A stretch of DNA of 64,000 nucleotides. Origin: Paenibacillus dakarensis. Its GTDB lineage: Bacteria > Bacillota > Bacilli > Paenibacillales > Paenibacillaceae. The stretch is from contig NZ_CDSE01000020.1 in the NCBI RefSeq assembly GCF_001373415.1, positions 20,144-84,143 on the forward strand, read 5' to 3'. Below are positions 35,199-46,762 of this stretch, one piece after another. The notes beneath the pieces were generated by a model. It worked only from the letters and a program-made list of their open reading frames with translations, was not told the DNA's origin and ran no database searches. A program made the translations under genes and the position numbers. Numbering within the stretch: position 1 is the stretch's first letter; every line of letters starts with the position of its first letter.

Positions 35199-36305
35199 TT
35201 ATGCCTTCACAGCAGCTGTCAACGCATTATGCACACGAACACGAAGAGAGGCCACACTTCCGCTCCGTCCTCCGTACACCCGATTCGTCAGAAGTACAAC
35301 CGCCAGATTATATGCCGGATCAATCCAAAGGCTCGTGCCCGTGAACCCCGTATGCCCATAGCATTGTTCACTCATAAGATCACCGGATGCATCCATCCGG
35401 TCTCCCTTAAGTACCCATCCGAGTCCTCTATTCGCATCTGAGACCCCCGAAGTGTGGCTGCGTATCGACGTGTTTACAGCAGCTTTGGAAAGAACAGGAT
35501 GACCACCCTTCAGCCACATCTGCGCATAACGCATAAGATCTCTACTGCTGGCGAACAGACCTGCGTGTCCGCATCCTCCATCTAGTGCACGTGCATTCTC
35601 GTCATGAACTATGCCGTATAGGTGCCGGCCAAACACTTCATCATACTCTGTCGCTGCGAAACCGTTCCCCGCATCTGAAGCCGGGGAGAATGAGGTGTGC
35701 TTCATTTCGAGCGGCTCAAATATCCGGATCCGGGCAGCTTCACCAATAGACATGCCTAGCACCTGTTCGATTACTCTTCCAAGCATCAAATACCCCAAAT
35801 CACTATATACAACAGCCGTTCGAGGCTCTCTCACAAGGGTCGCCTGATGTACCGCCTCCCACATTTGCTCCTTACTCCAGCCATGGGAATGAAGATTCAT
35901 ATGTGCCTGAAGGCCGGATGTATGCGTTAGCAGCTCACCTACGGTCACCTCTTCTTTTCCCGCTGCCCCGAAATCGGGCACAATGGATGATATGGTTGTC
36001 CCTAGTGTTAGTATGCCTTCATCAATCAACCCAAGGATGAGCGGCAAGGTTGCCACAACCTTGGTCAGAGAAGCACAATCATACAGCGTATCCTCATTCA
36101 CCGGTATCTGGCGCTCAGGGGCCGGGTCAGCATAGCCGACCGGATAGATCCATTCCTGTCCGCGATGAACTACAGCGAGTACGGCCCCCGGTGTCGTTCC
36201 AGCCTCCAGCTCCGAATGAACAGCACGGCAGGCAGCCTTTACCTTCTCCAGCTCAAGGCCGAGTGCTCGCGCCCCATTTTCGATTGAATCCAGATTAAGA
36301 GACAT
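35199..36305 (-). CDS. Beta-lactamase-related serine hydrolase
   Basis: 368 residues of the class C beta-lactamase/PBP4-like fold: 'CASLTKVVATLPLI' contains the SxxK serine, 'VYSDLGYLMLG' the YxN-type motif (Tyr-Ser-Asp), and 'YGHTGFTGTSLWID' the KTG-box counterpart (HTG). No signal peptide is visible, so it may be cytoplasmic. These enzymes include esterases and D-amino-acid peptidases. It starts 11 bases after the lipoprotein gene upstream, so they form an operon. Confidence 0.8.
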   Translation of the reverse strand: MSLNLDSIENGARALGLELEKVKAACRAVHSELEAGTTPGAVLAVVHRGQEWIYPVGYADPAPERQIPVNEDTLYDCASLTKVVATLPLILGLIDEGILTLGTTISSIVPDFGAAGKEEVTVGELLTHTSGLQAHMNLHSHGWSKEQMWEAVHQATLVREPRTAVVYSDLGYLMLGRVIEQVLGMSIGEAARIRIFEPLEMKHTSFSPASDAGNGFAATEYDEVFGRHLYGIVHDENARALDGGCGHAGLFASSRDLMRYAQMWLKGGHPVLSKAAVNTSIRSHTSGVSDANRGLGWVLKGDRMDASGDLMSEQCYGHTGFTGTSLWIDPAYNLAVVLLTNRVYGGRSGSVASLRVRVHNALTAAVKA

Positions 36306-36316
36306 TGCTTATCCCC

Positions 36317-37702
36317 CTACAGTTCGTTTAGCTCCTGAATCTTCTTCACTGCACGATCCAGTGCCGTCTTCGTGTCCTTGTTATCATCCCATATATCGGT
36401 CAGCGCAGCATTCACAGGTCCCCATACATGATCCGTTTCAGGCAGGGTAGGTACAGGCGATGCGTTATCCAGCTGTTTCGTGAAAGCTGACATATACGGG
36501 TCATTCCTAACCTGATCCGATTGCTGCGCCTCAAGATTTGTCGGAACCGCCCCTGTCTGTTTACTGTACTCCAGTTGTGCATCCTTGGTTGATGCATAAT
36601 AAGCAAACATTCGGGCCGCATTAGGATACTTGCTGCCCGCATTCACATACCATGCCTTAACATTCGCTAAGGAGACTGCCGGATATTTACCGATTACGGG
36701 AATGGGCGCAGCACCCAACTGGTCACCCAAGGCTTTTTCATAATCGCCAAGCATTTCCGGCCCACTGATGTCCATAGCCAGCTTGCCCGATGTAAACAGA
36801 TCTCGCCTGAAATTCTTCGTCAGCTGCTTGGTCTTTACGGGGATTTCATTTTTCATACGGGTGAATATCTCCATACTCTCTCTAGCTTCCGCGTTATTCA
36901 GTCCTATATCGTTCCTGTCGGTACCATTCTTGCCGTAAATATATCCTCCAGCAGACGCAAGGAAGGGATAACTGTAATAGAGATTCCCTGCTTCCCACAG
37001 GATTCCGTATTTATTGTTCGGCTTATCTGTAAATTTGCCGCTAAACTCGAGTACTTCTTCAAAAGTTTCTGGCGCCTCTCTGATCAAGCTTTTATTGTAA
37101 TATAATACATACGTCTCTGCTGCTAAGGGATATCCATACAGCACTTCCTTATAAGATACACCTTGAATCGAATAATTCGCATTCATGCGTCTCACTTCGA
37201 CCTCGAACAGATCGTTCGGCAGCACAAGTCCGGCTTCTGCAGCTTTCCCAAGCTCCGAGCTTCGGAGCATCACAACGTCCGCAGCAGATGCTTCGCCCTG
37301 TGACAATCGCTTCGCTTGCTCCGCAGAATCCACCTCTTCCCTTGTGATCTCTACACCATATGTGTTAGTGAACTGTTTCATGAATTCGTCGGAGAAGACT
37401 TGCTCTCCCTTGATCTCCCACACAACCAGCCTCGCCCCGGCTTCAACCGAGAATTCAGGTCCGTTCGTTTCGGGCGGCGGTGCAGTTTTAGCCCCGTTTG
37501 GCTCGCCTGTCTGAGGTGGAGGCGGCGTCTTGGCCCCCGTCTGCAGGTCGGTCTGCGGAGGCGGAGGTGTCTTGGCCCCTGGTTCCTGATTGCCCGAGAC
37601 AGGTGGTTTCTGTTCTGGAACTGCCTGTTCTCCACCACATCCGGCAATGGATAGCATCATCGTGAATGCTGCTGTAATCGCAAGTGTTTTTTTCAATCTC
37701 AT
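36317..37702 (-). CDS. Extracellular solute-binding lipoprotein (maltose-binding type)
   Basis: 461 residues from the ATG at 37702, the start closest to the signal peptide. The lipobox is SIAGC. A Pro-rich linker of three GAKT(P/A)PPP(Q/E)T repeats precedes the binding domain, which has the family-1 solute-binding pattern ('YVLYYNKSLI', 'KLAMDISGPEML', 'RMFAYYASTKDAQLEYSKQTG'). It resembles maltose/sugar-binding proteins. No permease or ATPase gene is adjacent. The downstream partner is the serine hydrolase. Confidence 0.8.
   Translation of the reverse strand: MRLKKTLAITAAFTMMLSIAGCGGEQAVPEQKPPVSGNQEPGAKTPPPPQTDLQTGAKTPPPPQTGEPNGAKTAPPPETNGPEFSVEAGARLVVWEIKGEQVFSDEFMKQFTNTYGVEITREEVDSAEQAKRLSQGEASAADVVMLRSSELGKAAEAGLVLPNDLFEVEVRRMNANYSIQGVSYKEVLYGYPLAAETYVLYYNKSLIREAPETFEEVLEFSGKFTDKPNNKYGILWEAGNLYYSYPFLASAGGYIYGKNGTDRNDIGLNNAEARESMEIFTRMKNEIPVKTKQLTKNFRRDLFTSGKLAMDISGPEMLGDYEKALGDQLGAAPIPVIGKYPAVSLANVKAWYVNAGSKYPNAARMFAYYASTKDAQLEYSKQTGAVPTNLEAQQSDQVRNDPYMSAFTKQLDNASPVPTLPETDHVWGPVNAALTDIWDDNKDTKTALDRAVKKIQELNEL
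37463..37579 (-). repeat. Coding tandem repeat (Pro-rich linker)
   Basis: Three 39-42-bp units encode GAKTPPPPQTDLQT, GAKTPPPPQTGEPN and GAKTAPPPETNGPE in the linker of the solute-binding lipoprotein. The first two share nearly identical codons, indicating recent expansion. Confidence 0.8.
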
Positions 37703-37808
37703 GCCTCTGCTGCCCTCCATTGTACAAAAAGGATACTAGAATATAGTTCTATAAATTTCACTGGATCCCTTTAGATGCTCCGGCAAAATCACCGGCTAAA
37801 ACGATCAA

Positions 37809-37889
37809 AGCGGACTAAAATTCTGTTATTCACTTTAAACAAGCCAAGCTTCAGCCGTTTTATCGTAAATAACGGATCTCTAGTCCGCT
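37809..37889. repeat. Imperfect 25-bp inverted repeat after purD
   Basis: AGCGGACTAAAATTCTGTTA... and its mirror GTAAATAACGG...TAGTCCGCT match in 20 of 25 positions, with a 31-base loop. It lies between purD and the solute-binding gene. It could be a terminator for pur-operon transcripts or a REP-type dispersed repeat. Confidence 0.5.
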
Positions 37890-37910
37890 CATGTGTTTGA
37901 GAATGACGCT

Positions 37911-39179
37911 TCAGATCAGCGCTTTCGCTGCAATATCTGTACGGAAGTGTTTCCCTTCAAACGTAATCTTTTCAGCACGCTCATAAGCTTTCGCGCGGGC
38001 GGAAGCAATGTCGGGACCAAGCCCCACAACGCCGAGCACGCGTCCGCCGTTCGTAATCATTCTGCCTTCCCCGTCCAGCGCTGTTCCCGCATGGAACACG
38101 ATTGAAGAGTTATCCTCCGCATCGAGACCGGAAATATCCAGTCCTTTCGGATAGGAAGCCGGATAACCTCCGGAAGCCAAAATCACACACACCGCTGCCT
38201 CTTCGCTCCACTCCAGCGTTAGCTCATCTAGCGTTCCATTTACGGCTGCCAGGAATACTTCCAGCAGATCCGTCTTCAAGCGCGGCAGCACCACCTGTGT
38301 CTCCGGATCCCCGAAACGGGCATTAAACTCGATGGTCTTCGGTTTGCCATCCGGCGTAATCATCAGCCCAGCGAACAGCACCCCGCGGAATGGACGGCCT
38401 TCGGATACCATCGCCTTGGCCGTAGGCTTAATAATCGTTTCAATCGCTTCCTCGATGATCGCATCGGGAATATGAGGAAGCGGAGAATAAGTGCCCATCC
38501 CGCCTGTGTTGGGACCGAGGTCACCATCATAAGCCGGCTTATGATCCTGTGCAGCCGACATCGGCTTTACCGTCTCCCCGTCGACAAACGCCAGAATCGA
38601 CATTTCCTGTCCTTCAAGGAACTCTTCAATGACGACACGGCTTCCCGCTTCCCCGAATATCTTGGACTGCATGATATCGCGAAGCGCCTGCTCAGCCTCT
38701 TCCATTGTGCGGGCTACCGTAACACCCTTTCCGGCCGCAAGTCCATCGGCTTTGACAACGATAGGCGCCTGCTTGCTCCGTAAGTAAGCCAGTGCCTGCT
38801 CGTAATCGTCAAACTTTTCATAGGCAGCGGTCGGGATATTGTATTTATGTAAAAGATCCTTCATAAATGTTTTGCTGCCCTCGATCTCAGCAGCATTTTT
38901 GCGCGGCCCGAACACCGGAATTCCCGCTGCTTCAAACACGTCTACAATACCGTCTGCAAGCGGATCATCCGGACCGACAACGACAAGTCCAACCGCTTTT
39001 TCCTGAGCAAATGCCTTTAGCTGCTCGAACTCGTTAACGTTGATCGGTACGATCTCCGCAATCTGCGCAATACCCGCGTTCCCGGGTGCGCAGTATATTT
39101 TCCCGGCCTTGGGACTCTTGGACAGCGCCCATACAATCGCATGCTCGCGTCCGCCGCTGCCGATTACCAGAATATCCAT
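37911..39179 (-). CDS. purD: Phosphoribosylamine-glycine ligase
   Basis: 422 residues from the ATG at 39179 behind GGGAGGGG; the frame is open 23 codons upstream but lacks family similarity there. It begins 'MDILVIGSGGREHAIVWAL' and contains the ATP-grasp motifs 'VVKADGLAAGKGVTVARTME' and 'DHKPAYDGDLGPNTGGMGTY'. It joins phosphoribosylamine and glycine to GAR. It is the last gene of the pur operon; the gap to purH is about 206 bases. Confidence 0.95.
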   Translation of the reverse strand: MDILVIGSGGREHAIVWALSKSPKAGKIYCAPGNAGIAQIAEIVPINVNEFEQLKAFAQEKAVGLVVVGPDDPLADGIVDVFEAAGIPVFGPRKNAAEIEGSKTFMKDLLHKYNIPTAAYEKFDDYEQALAYLRSKQAPIVVKADGLAAGKGVTVARTMEEAEQALRDIMQSKIFGEAGSRVVIEEFLEGQEMSILAFVDGETVKPMSAAQDHKPAYDGDLGPNTGGMGTYSPLPHIPDAIIEEAIETIIKPTAKAMVSEGRPFRGVLFAGLMITPDGKPKTIEFNARFGDPETQVVLPRLKTDLLEVFLAAVNGTLDELTLEWSEEAAVCVILASGGYPASYPKGLDISGLDAEDNSSIVFHAGTALDGEGRMITNGGRVLGVVGLGPDIASARAKAYERAEKITFEGKHFRTDIAAKALI

Positions 39180-39385
39180 GGTTCCCCTCCCACCGATTCC
39201 TTTATCTATCAGCTGTTGCACCACTACGAATGCGGATCTTTCTTCCAATCACTGTTGTCCCCGGATTTATTATAATTATTTGCTTAATTGTTTAAATCCA
39301 ATGACAAAGGTGACCGCTACGCTTCTCCAGAAAGATTCCGCCTTCTCCGTTGTAGTAAAACCTTCTTTAGTTCACCTATATAGTC

Positions 39386-40933
39386 CTAGTGTTTAAAATG
39401 TCTGATGCCTGTAAATACCATGGCAATGCCGTTTTCATTCGCCACCCGGATCGACTCTTCGTCCTTCACGGAGCCGCCTGGCTGAATGACTGCGGTAATT
39501 CCTGCTTGTGCAGCGAGCTCAAGCGTGTCACCCATCGGGAAGAACGCGTCCGAAGCGAGTACTGCGCCTTTTGCCTTGTCACCCGCCTGTTCAATCGCAA
39601 TACGTGCCGAACCTACACGGTTCATCTGACCAGCACCAACACCTACCGTCATGTCATTCGCAGCCAGCACAATCGCATTCGATTTCACATGCTTTACAAC
39701 TTTCCAGCCGAACAGCAGCTGTTTCAGTTCCTCTTCGGTCGGCTTGCGATCGGTAACGACTTTCAGATCATTCACATCGAGGGAGTGAACATCGCTCTCT
39801 TGAACGATCATACCGCCTTCAATCGATGTTACAGCCAGCACGCTCTTCCGTTCCTTCGCTGAACCGAATTCACCCATTTTGAGCAGGCGGATATTTTTCT
39901 TCTTCGTCAACAGCTCAAGCGCCTCGGGTGTGAAATCCGGTGCCAAAATAATTTCCAGGAAAATATCCTTCAGCAGCTCGGCTGTCGGTCCATCAATCAT
40001 GCGGTTAGCTGCAACAATGCCTCCGAAGATTGAGGTGGTATCCGCTTCATAAGCTTTTTTGAATGCTTCCAATACATTTTCGCCAACGCCAACACCGCAA
40101 GGATTCATATGCTTAACGGCTACAACAGCCGGCTCATCAAATTCCTTCACAATCTGCAGCGCAGCATTCGCATCATTAATGTTGTTATATGACAATTCTT
40201 TCCCGTGAAGCTGCTCTGCTGTCGTCAATGTGCCTGCAGGTGCCAGCGGCTTCTTGTAGAATGCGGCCTTCTGATGCGGGTTCTCGCCATAACGAAGATC
40301 CTGAATCTTCTCATACGTTACACTGAATCGCTCTGGCAACGGATCGCCAGTCACGTTCGACAAATACTCAGAGATCAATGTGTCGTACGCACCGGTATGA
40401 CGGAATACCTTCGCCGCAAGGCGCTTGCGTGTTTCAAGCGTCGTGTCGCCATTCGCACGAATCTCTTCCAAAACCGTACTGTAGTCCCCTGCATCCACCA
40501 CAACACTAACAAAAGCGTGGTTTTTCGCAGCTGATCGGAGCATTGTCGGTCCACCGATGTCGATATTCTCGATTGCATCTTCATATTCGACATCTGGTTT
40601 GGAAATCGTTTCCTGAAAGGGATACAGATTCACCACGACCAAATCGATATAATCCAGTCCCAATTCCTGCATCTGGCGCTGATGCTCGCTGCTGTCGCGA
40701 ACCGCCAACAGACCACTATGTACTGCGGGGTGCAGTGTTTTTACACGTCCGTCCAAAATTTCAGGGAAGCCTGTTACATCCGAAATCCCGATTACCGGTA
40801 CGCCTTCTTTGGCAAGAAGGCTTTTAGTACCCCCTGTTGAGATAATTTCTACGCCAAGGGAAGCCAGTTCCCGGCAAAACTCCACGATTCCCGTCTTATC
40901 TGAAACACTAACAAGTGCTCTTTTGATGCTCAC
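39386..40933 (-). CDS. purH: Bifunctional AICAR transformylase / IMP cyclohydrolase
   Basis: 515 residues. The GTG at 40933 fits best: GGAGG stands about 7 bases upstream and the product begins [15 protein letters not shown], as in Bacillus. An ATG two codons earlier is only 1 base from the Shine-Dalgarno. The N-terminal MGS-like cyclohydrolase part ('[20 protein letters not shown]', '[15 protein letters not shown]') is followed by the transformylase ('KHMNPCGVG', '[11 protein letters not shown]'). It catalyses the last two steps to IMP. Confidence 0.95.
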   Translation of the reverse strand: MSIKRALVSVSDKTGIVEFCRELASLGVEIISTGGTKSLLAKEGVPVIGISDVTGFPEILDGRVKTLHPAVHSGLLAVRDSSEHQRQMQELGLDYIDLVVVNLYPFQETISKPDVEYEDAIENIDIGGPTMLRSAAKNHAFVSVVVDAGDYSTVLEEIRANGDTTLETRKRLAAKVFRHTGAYDTLISEYLSNVTGDPLPERFSVTYEKIQDLRYGENPHQKAAFYKKPLAPAGTLTTAEQLHGKELSYNNINDANAALQIVKEFDEPAVVAVKHMNPCGVGVGENVLEAFKKAYEADTTSIFGGIVAANRMIDGPTAELLKDIFLEIILAPDFTPEALELLTKKKNIRLLKMGEFGSAKERKSVLAVTSIEGGMIVQESDVHSLDVNDLKVVTDRKPTEEELKQLLFGWKVVKHVKSNAIVLAANDMTVGVGAGQMNRVGSARIAIEQAGDKAKGAVLASDAFFPMGDTLELAAQAGITAVIQPGGSVKDEESIRVANENGIAMVFTGIRHFKH

Positions 40934-41055
40934 ATTCATTCCTCCCCATGTATTGAAAAGTTCCTATTTTAGACTCAGCATTTTGCATCATTCGATTTCA
41001 GACGCTCTGTTGAACAATATATTGAAGGATAAATTCGTTCCTAGCAATAGTCCCC

Positions 41056-41094
41056 GGCATTCCGGGCATTCCGGGCATTCCTGCATTCCGGGCA
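41056..41094. repeat. 9-bp tandem repeat in the purN-purH gap
   Basis: About four units of CATTCCGGG (one altered to CATTCCTG) lie in the 300-base space between purN and purH. The space has no supported gene. Confidence 0.75.
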
Positions 41095-41237
41095 AACCAT
41101 GAAGTGAGAGTCGCTTTTTGGATGTATAAGAATGCTCAGCTAAAATGTTCCGTATATGCTGTCGATAAGAGAACATTCCCAAAGTATTTCCCGAGAAATA
41201 TCGAACTTGTCGAGCAACCGCTGTTTGTGAACTGCTA

Positions 41238-41861
41238 TTACCGCGCAGCCGGTTCAGCAATCGTCACAATACGCCCATTCAGATTAACCCGTCCTGCTGT
41301 AAACCAGGATACAACTTCCGGATACAGCTGCTGCTCTACCGCATGAATTCGCCCGGAAAGGGATGCTTCGTCATCCCCTTCCACAATTTCGACGGCACGC
41401 TGAGCAATAACGGGGCCGGTATCCATCCCCCCATCGACAAAATGAACGCTAATCCCCGTCAGCTTAACTCCATAATCGAGTGCTTGCCCGATGGCGTTCT
41501 TGCCTGGGAAGGAAGGCAGCAGAGATGGATGAATGTTAATCATGCGACCGCTGTAAGGCTCCACCAGAACAGAGGTCAACAGACGCATATAGCCCGCCAG
41601 AACGATCAGATCCACGCCGCGTTTACTGAGCTCTACAGCAATCTCCCGCTCGTAATCTTCTCTTGAAGCATAATCCTTCGGCTGAAACAAAAAGCAATCA
41701 ATTCCCGCCTTACGGGCACGCTCCACAACGGCCGCCTGCGGCTTGTCGCACACTAGAAGACTGATCTCTCCTCCTAGCCAGCCGCTGACCATCGCATCAA
41801 CAAGCGCTTGAAAATTGCTTCCCCTGCCAGAAGCGAATACCGCAATCCGGTAAGAAGTCAT
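41238..41861 (-). CDS. purN: Phosphoribosylglycinamide formyltransferase
   Basis: 207 residues, starting 'YRIAVFASGRGSNFQAL' and containing the formyl-transfer site 'NIHPSLLPSFPGKNAIGQAL' (Asn, His) and 'GISVHFVDGGMDTGPVIAQ' (Asp). It transfers a formyl group from 10-formyl-THF to GAR. The ATG overlaps the purM stop by one base (TAATG). Confidence 0.95.
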   Translation of the reverse strand: MTSYRIAVFASGRGSNFQALVDAMVSGWLGGEISLLVCDKPQAAVVERARKAGIDCFLFQPKDYASREDYEREIAVELSKRGVDLIVLAGYMRLLTSVLVEPYSGRMINIHPSLLPSFPGKNAIGQALDYGVKLTGISVHFVDGGMDTGPVIAQRAVEIVEGDDEASLSGRIHAVEQQLYPEVVSWFTAGRVNLNGRIVTIAEPAAR

Positions 41862-42901
41862 TACACATCCGCTCCCGTAAAGGTAACTGTTCGTTCACCG
41901 TTCTTAACACTTCCTATAACATAAGGCTCTTCACCCTCGGAGCGCAAGAGCTGCAGTGCCTGCTCCGCATCCTGTCCGGCAACGACAACAACCATGCCGA
42001 TTCCCATATTAAATGTCGTAAACATATCTTTATTGGAGATGCCGCCTTGATCCTGCATGAGCTTAAAGATCGGCAGAATCGGCCATGAGCCGTACTCAAT
42101 GTCGACCTCCACATGATCCGGCAGCATACGCGGAATATTCTCAATAAATCCGCCGCCTGTTATATGAGCCATCCCCTTCACCTGAATCTTCTCAAGAAGT
42201 GCAAGCAGCGGCTTCACATAAATCTTCGTTGGCTCAAGCAGCACATCGCCAAGACGAGCTCCAAGCTCAGGCAATTCTTGATCCAGTGTATATCCGGATT
42301 GCTCCAGAAGCAGCTTGCGGACGAGTGAGAAGCCATTGCTATGGACACCGCTTGATGCAAGTCCAAGTACCACATCACCGGGAGCAATCGTGGAGCCGTT
42401 GATCATCCTGCTCTTGTCGACAATTCCGACAGTGAAGCCGGCAATGTCGTATTCTCCCTCAGCGTACATGCCCGGCATCTCTGCCGTTTCGCCGCCGATC
42501 AGGGCACAGCCTGCCTGATTACAGCCATCCGCGATGCCTTTGACAATGGATTCGATCTTGGCAGGAATGACTTTATCACATGCTAAATAGTCAAGAAAAA
42601 AGAGCGGTTCTGCCCCCTGTACAACAACGTCGTTCACGCACATGGCCACTGCATCAATTCCGATGGTATCATGACGATCCATCGCAAATGCGAGCTTCAG
42701 CTTTGTGCCTACGCCGTCGGTACCCGAGACGAGAACCGGCTCTTCATACTTATCTTTATTCAGTTGAAAAAGGGCTCCGAAACCACCCAGATCCGTCATG
42801 ACCTCGGGTCTGAATGTTGTTTTGACGTGCTTCTTCATCCGTTCAACAGCTTCATTGCCTGCGGCAATATCAACACCGGCATTTTTATAAGTATTAGACA
42901 C
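41861..42901 (-). CDS. purM: Phosphoribosylformylglycinamidine cyclo-ligase
   Basis: 346 residues from a GTG behind AAGGAGTG. It has AIR synthetase motifs '[18 protein letters not shown]', '[20 protein letters not shown]' and '[11 protein letters not shown]'. It closes the imidazole ring of AIR in an ATP-dependent step. It overlaps purN by one base. Confidence 0.95.
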   Translation of the reverse strand: MSNTYKNAGVDIAAGNEAVERMKKHVKTTFRPEVMTDLGGFGALFQLNKDKYEEPVLVSGTDGVGTKLKLAFAMDRHDTIGIDAVAMCVNDVVVQGAEPLFFLDYLACDKVIPAKIESIVKGIADGCNQAGCALIGGETAEMPGMYAEGEYDIAGFTVGIVDKSRMINGSTIAPGDVVLGLASSGVHSNGFSLVRKLLLEQSGYTLDQELPELGARLGDVLLEPTKIYVKPLLALLEKIQVKGMAHITGGGFIENIPRMLPDHVEVDIEYGSWPILPIFKLMQDQGGISNKDMFTTFNMGIGMVVVVAGQDAEQALQLLRSEGEEPYVIGSVKNGERTVTFTGADV

Positions 42902-43055
42902 GCACTTAACACTCCTTTTTTACTAAAGATTCAATTGAGCTGAATATAATGCAACATGCCTGAAACTATTCAATATCCTTAATAACTCAGCAGGTAAAAG
43001 AAAGAGCATCCCGAGACGGCCATTTCACATCCTTGGCAGCCCCGGAATCATACAG

Positions 43056-44534
43056 CTAGCAGCTGCATCCCATTTTTTCCTCGCCTTGAAAATCAATCTG
43101 TGTCGGGTAATCATTGTCGAAGCAGGCCAGACATAATCCACCCTTCGGGCTTTTCTCATCATAGCCGCCGATGGCCGCAATCAAGCCCTCGGTACTGAGG
43201 AATGACAGTGAGTCCGCATTAATCTCCCTGCAAATCTCCTCCACACTTTTCTCGGAAGCGATAAGCTCCTTACGATTCGGTGTATCGATACCGTAGAAGC
43301 ATGGATTTTTGAACGGCGGAGACGTGATTCGAACATGTACCTCGGAGGCTCCCGCTTCCCGCAGCAGATTCACGATCCGGCGGGACGTCGTTCCACGGAC
43401 GATGGAATCATCAATCATCACAACGCGCTTGCCTTCTACAACCCGACGAACCGCGCTGAGCTTCATCTTAACGCCTTGTTCACGCAGCTCCTGGCTCGGC
43501 TGAATAAATGTCCGGCCCGTGTATTTATTCTTAATGAGTCCAAGCTCATAAGGAATGCCGGTCTGCTCTGCATATCCAATCGCAGCTGAAATGCTGGAGT
43601 CCGGAACACCTGTCACGACATCGGCATCAACGAACGATTCAAGAGCCATCCGGCTCCCCATACGCTTACGTGCCGAGTGCAGGTTCGACCCATTCAGGTC
43701 GCTGTCCGGGCGGGAGAAATAAATATATTCCATCGCACACAACGCTTTTGGGGCAGACTCTGTATAACGGTCCTCATGCAGTCCGTTCCGGTCCAGCACG
43801 AGCAGCTCACCCGGTGCAATATCACGCACGGCTTCAGCTCCAATAACCTCCATCGCACAGGTCTCAGAGGCGAATACATAAGAATCGCCTAACCTGCCCA
43901 TTGTTATAGGACGCAGTCCGTTCGGATCAGAAGCCACCAACAGCCTGTCATTGGTCATGATCAGGAAGGCAAAGCCGCCGACAAGTCGCTGCAGTGCATC
44001 CTTGGCCGCCTCGACAAAATCCTTCGGCGAACGGGCGATCAAATGCGCGATCACTTCCGTATCGCTGCTCGTCTGAAAGATAGAGCCCGCATTCTCCAGC
44101 TCATGGCGCAGCTGCGGTTCATTCACGATGTTTCCGTTCGTGGCAATTGCCAGATTGCCTTCGCGGTATTTAAAAATAAGCGGCTGCGCATTGGACAGAT
44201 GACTGTCACCGCTCGTGGAGTAACGAACATGCCCAATCGACATATCACCTGTCAATGATTCCAGAACATCCTTGTCGAATACTTCCTTCACGAGGCCCAT
44301 GCCGCGGTGGTAATTGAACTTTCGTCCATCCGCCACACAGATCCCTGCGCTTTCTTCACCCCGATGCTGAAGTGCATGCAGCCCGTAGTAGGACAGTGAA
44401 GCGGCATCAGGGTGTCCAAACACCCCGAACACACCGCATTCCTCCTTGAGCGTATCAAAAATATCGCTCTGCCCTGTTCCTTCGTTATAGTAATCACCAG
44501 TCCATAATCCTTCCGGTATTAATTCATTCGGCAT
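43056..44534 (-). CDS. purF: Amidophosphoribosyltransferase
   Basis: 492 residues. A short propeptide precedes catalytic Cys33 ('[14 protein letters not shown]', '[14 protein letters not shown]'), the N-terminal nucleophile exposed by processing. The phosphoribosyltransferase PRPP loop is '[18 protein letters not shown]'. The C-terminal CSC and other cysteines fit the Fe-S cluster of the Bacillus-type enzyme. It commits PRPP to purine synthesis. It overlaps the end of purL by 16 bases. Confidence 0.95.
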   Translation of the reverse strand: MPNELIPEGLWTGDYYNEGTGQSDIFDTLKEECGVFGVFGHPDAASLSYYGLHALQHRGEESAGICVADGRKFNYHRGMGLVKEVFDKDVLESLTGDMSIGHVRYSTSGDSHLSNAQPLIFKYREGNLAIATNGNIVNEPQLRHELENAGSIFQTSSDTEVIAHLIARSPKDFVEAAKDALQRLVGGFAFLIMTNDRLLVASDPNGLRPITMGRLGDSYVFASETCAMEVIGAEAVRDIAPGELLVLDRNGLHEDRYTESAPKALCAMEYIYFSRPDSDLNGSNLHSARKRMGSRMALESFVDADVVTGVPDSSISAAIGYAEQTGIPYELGLIKNKYTGRTFIQPSQELREQGVKMKLSAVRRVVEGKRVVMIDDSIVRGTTSRRIVNLLREAGASEVHVRITSPPFKNPCFYGIDTPNRKELIASEKSVEEICREINADSLSFLSTEGLIAAIGGYDEKSPKGGLCLACFDNDYPTQIDFQGEEKMGCSC

Positions 44535-46762
44535 GGAATGGCATCCTCCCAGACGGATTTCAAAGCCTCCACCGGTTCTTTCACAGCGGAAGTACCGTTA
44601 ATGTTGATGCTTAATTGATCTCCGCCAACGCAGCCAATTGCAGCGAACGGAACATTCGATTCTTTCAGGAGCTGTTCCAGATTGGACTGCTTGCCGGGAG
44701 ATACGGATAGAATAATACGGGACTGGCTCTCACTGAAGAGTGCAATGTCATTTCTAAGCTCTGTACTCAGGTTGATCTCCGCACCAATACCGCCGCTAAT
44801 GCAGCTCTCAGCCAAGGCTGCAGCAAGGCCGCCTTCAGATACATCATGGGCTGATTTAACAAAACCGGACTGAATGGAGGTAAGAACGCCATCCAGCAGT
44901 TTTTTCTCCACATCCAATTTCAATTTAGGCGGTCTGCCCTCGGAAACGCCATGCAGGGCAGCCTGGAATTCACTACCGCCAAGCTCTGCAAAAGTCTCAC
45001 CGAGCAGATAAATCACATCGCCTTCTGTTTTAAACCCTTGTGTCGTAATATGATCCGTATCATGAATCAGGCCGACCATACCAACAACAGGTGTCGGGTA
45101 AATTGCACCCTTGGCATTTTCATTGTACAGACTGACATTTCCGCCAATAACCGGCGTGTTCAGCAAGTGACAAGCTTCCGCCATTCCGTCCACTGCGCGT
45201 TCCATCTGCCAGAAGATTTCCGGTTTCTCCGGACTGCCGAAATTCAGGTTATCCGTAATAGCCAGTGGCTCCGCACCGGAGCAGACAATATTACGGGCAG
45301 CTTCACTCACTGCGATTTTGCCGCCGAGCTCCGGATCAAGATATACATAACGACCGTTACAGTCGGTTGTCATCGCAAGTCCCTTGCGTGTTCCGTCTAC
45401 CGTTACTACTGCCGCATCGGAACCCGGACGAACCGCCGTGCTGGTACGAACCATATAGTCATATTGGTTATACACCCAGGCTTTGCTCGCAAGGCTTGGG
45501 GAACTCAAAATTTGCTTGAGCGCACCGCCAAGATCCTTCACTTCTTCATAACGAAGCGTATCCACCTCAGCCTGAGCTTCATAATAAGCAGGAACAGCTG
45601 AAGGCTTGTTATATACCGGGCACTCATCCACCAGCGCTTTAACCGGCATATCACCAACCACTTCTCCGTGATGGATCAGCTTCAATCTTCCGTCGTCCGT
45701 TACCTTGCCGACCTTCGCACAGATAACGCCCCAGCGTTCAAAGATTTCAAGTGCCTGCGCCTCATCCTTCGGCTCTACCACGAACAGCATACGCTCCTGA
45801 GATTCGGACAGCATCATTTCATAAGGCGTCATGCCCTCTTCACGCTGCGGAACCTGATCCAGATACAGCTCCAGACCATTGCCTGCTTTACTTGCCATCT
45901 CCGCGCTCGAACATGTAAGACCCGCAGCGCCCATATCCTGAATGCCAAGCACGATGCCGGAGTTGATCAGCTCAAGACAGGATTCCATAACCAGCTTCTC
46001 CATGAACGGATCGCCAACCTGAACCGCTGTACGCTTCGATTCAGACTCTTCGGTCAGCTCAACGGAAGCAAAGGTTGCACCGTGAATCCCGTCACGTCCT
46101 GTTGGAGGACCAACATAGTACACCGGGTTGCCTACACCTTTTGCCACGCCGCGCTGGATCTTGTCATGATCGATAATACCTACACACATCGCGTTTACAA
46201 GCGGGTTGCCTTCGTAGCTCTCGTCGAAGACCACCTCGCCGCCAACAGTAGGAATACCGATGCAGTTGCCATAACCGGCAATACCGGAAACGACATGCTC
46301 GAACAAATATTTAACCCGGTCACTCTCCAGCTTGCCGAAACGAAGCGAGTTCAGAAGAGCTACAGGTCTTGCGCCCATCGAGAAAATATCCCGGATAATG
46401 CCGCCCACACCTGTCGCCGCACCTTGGTACGGCTCTACCGCCGATGGATGGTTATGACTTTCGATTTTAAAAACAACCGCCTGATTATCACCGATATCTA
46501 CAATACCTGCTCCCTCGCCTGGACCCATCAAAACGCGGGGACCACTGGTTGGAAACTTGCGGAGAAGCGGCTTTGAGTTTTTGTATGCACAATGCTCGGA
46601 CCACATCACACTGAATACGCCGATTTCCGTATAGTTCGGTTTACGTCCCATGAACGAGCAGATCAGATCATACTCGCTGTCCGATACACCCATTTGCTCA
46701 TATAACCGGTACTCTGCAACCTGCTCTGCTGTTGGTTCCTTAGCGGACAATTGCTGCGCCAT
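44519..46762 (-). CDS. purL: FGAM synthase large subunit (small-form PurL)
   Basis: 747 residues, the short Gram-positive form that needs separate PurQ and PurS. It carries '[20 protein letters not shown]', '[20 protein letters not shown]' and '[18 protein letters not shown]'. It produces FGAM from FGAR, ATP and ammonia from PurQ. It overlaps purQ by 23 bases and purF by 16, indicating coupled translation. Confidence 0.95.
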   Translation of the reverse strand: MAQQLSAKEPTAEQVAEYRLYEQMGVSDSEYDLICSFMGRKPNYTEIGVFSVMWSEHCAYKNSKPLLRKFPTSGPRVLMGPGEGAGIVDIGDNQAVVFKIESHNHPSAVEPYQGAATGVGGIIRDIFSMGARPVALLNSLRFGKLESDRVKYLFEHVVSGIAGYGNCIGIPTVGGEVVFDESYEGNPLVNAMCVGIIDHDKIQRGVAKGVGNPVYYVGPPTGRDGIHGATFASVELTEESESKRTAVQVGDPFMEKLVMESCLELINSGIVLGIQDMGAAGLTCSSAEMASKAGNGLELYLDQVPQREEGMTPYEMMLSESQERMLFVVEPKDEAQALEIFERWGVICAKVGKVTDDGRLKLIHHGEVVGDMPVKALVDECPVYNKPSAVPAYYEAQAEVDTLRYEEVKDLGGALKQILSSPSLASKAWVYNQYDYMVRTSTAVRPGSDAAVVTVDGTRKGLAMTTDCNGRYVYLDPELGGKIAVSEAARNIVCSGAEPLAITDNLNFGSPEKPEIFWQMERAVDGMAEACHLLNTPVIGGNVSLYNENAKGAIYPTPVVGMVGLIHDTDHITTQGFKTEGDVIYLLGETFAELGGSEFQAALHGVSEGRPPKLKLDVEKKLLDGVLTSIQSGFVKSAHDVSEGGLAAALAESCISGGIGAEINLSTELRNDIALFSESQSRIILSVSPGKQSNLEQLLKESNVPFAAIGCVGGDQLSININGTSAVKEPVEALKSVWEDAIPCRMN

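Noticed and set aside
40988..41260. Minus-strand frame in the purN-purH gap with an ECPECPEC run
   Set aside because: The cysteine motif is only the translation of the 9-bp tandem repeat; no ribosome binding site or plausible protein.
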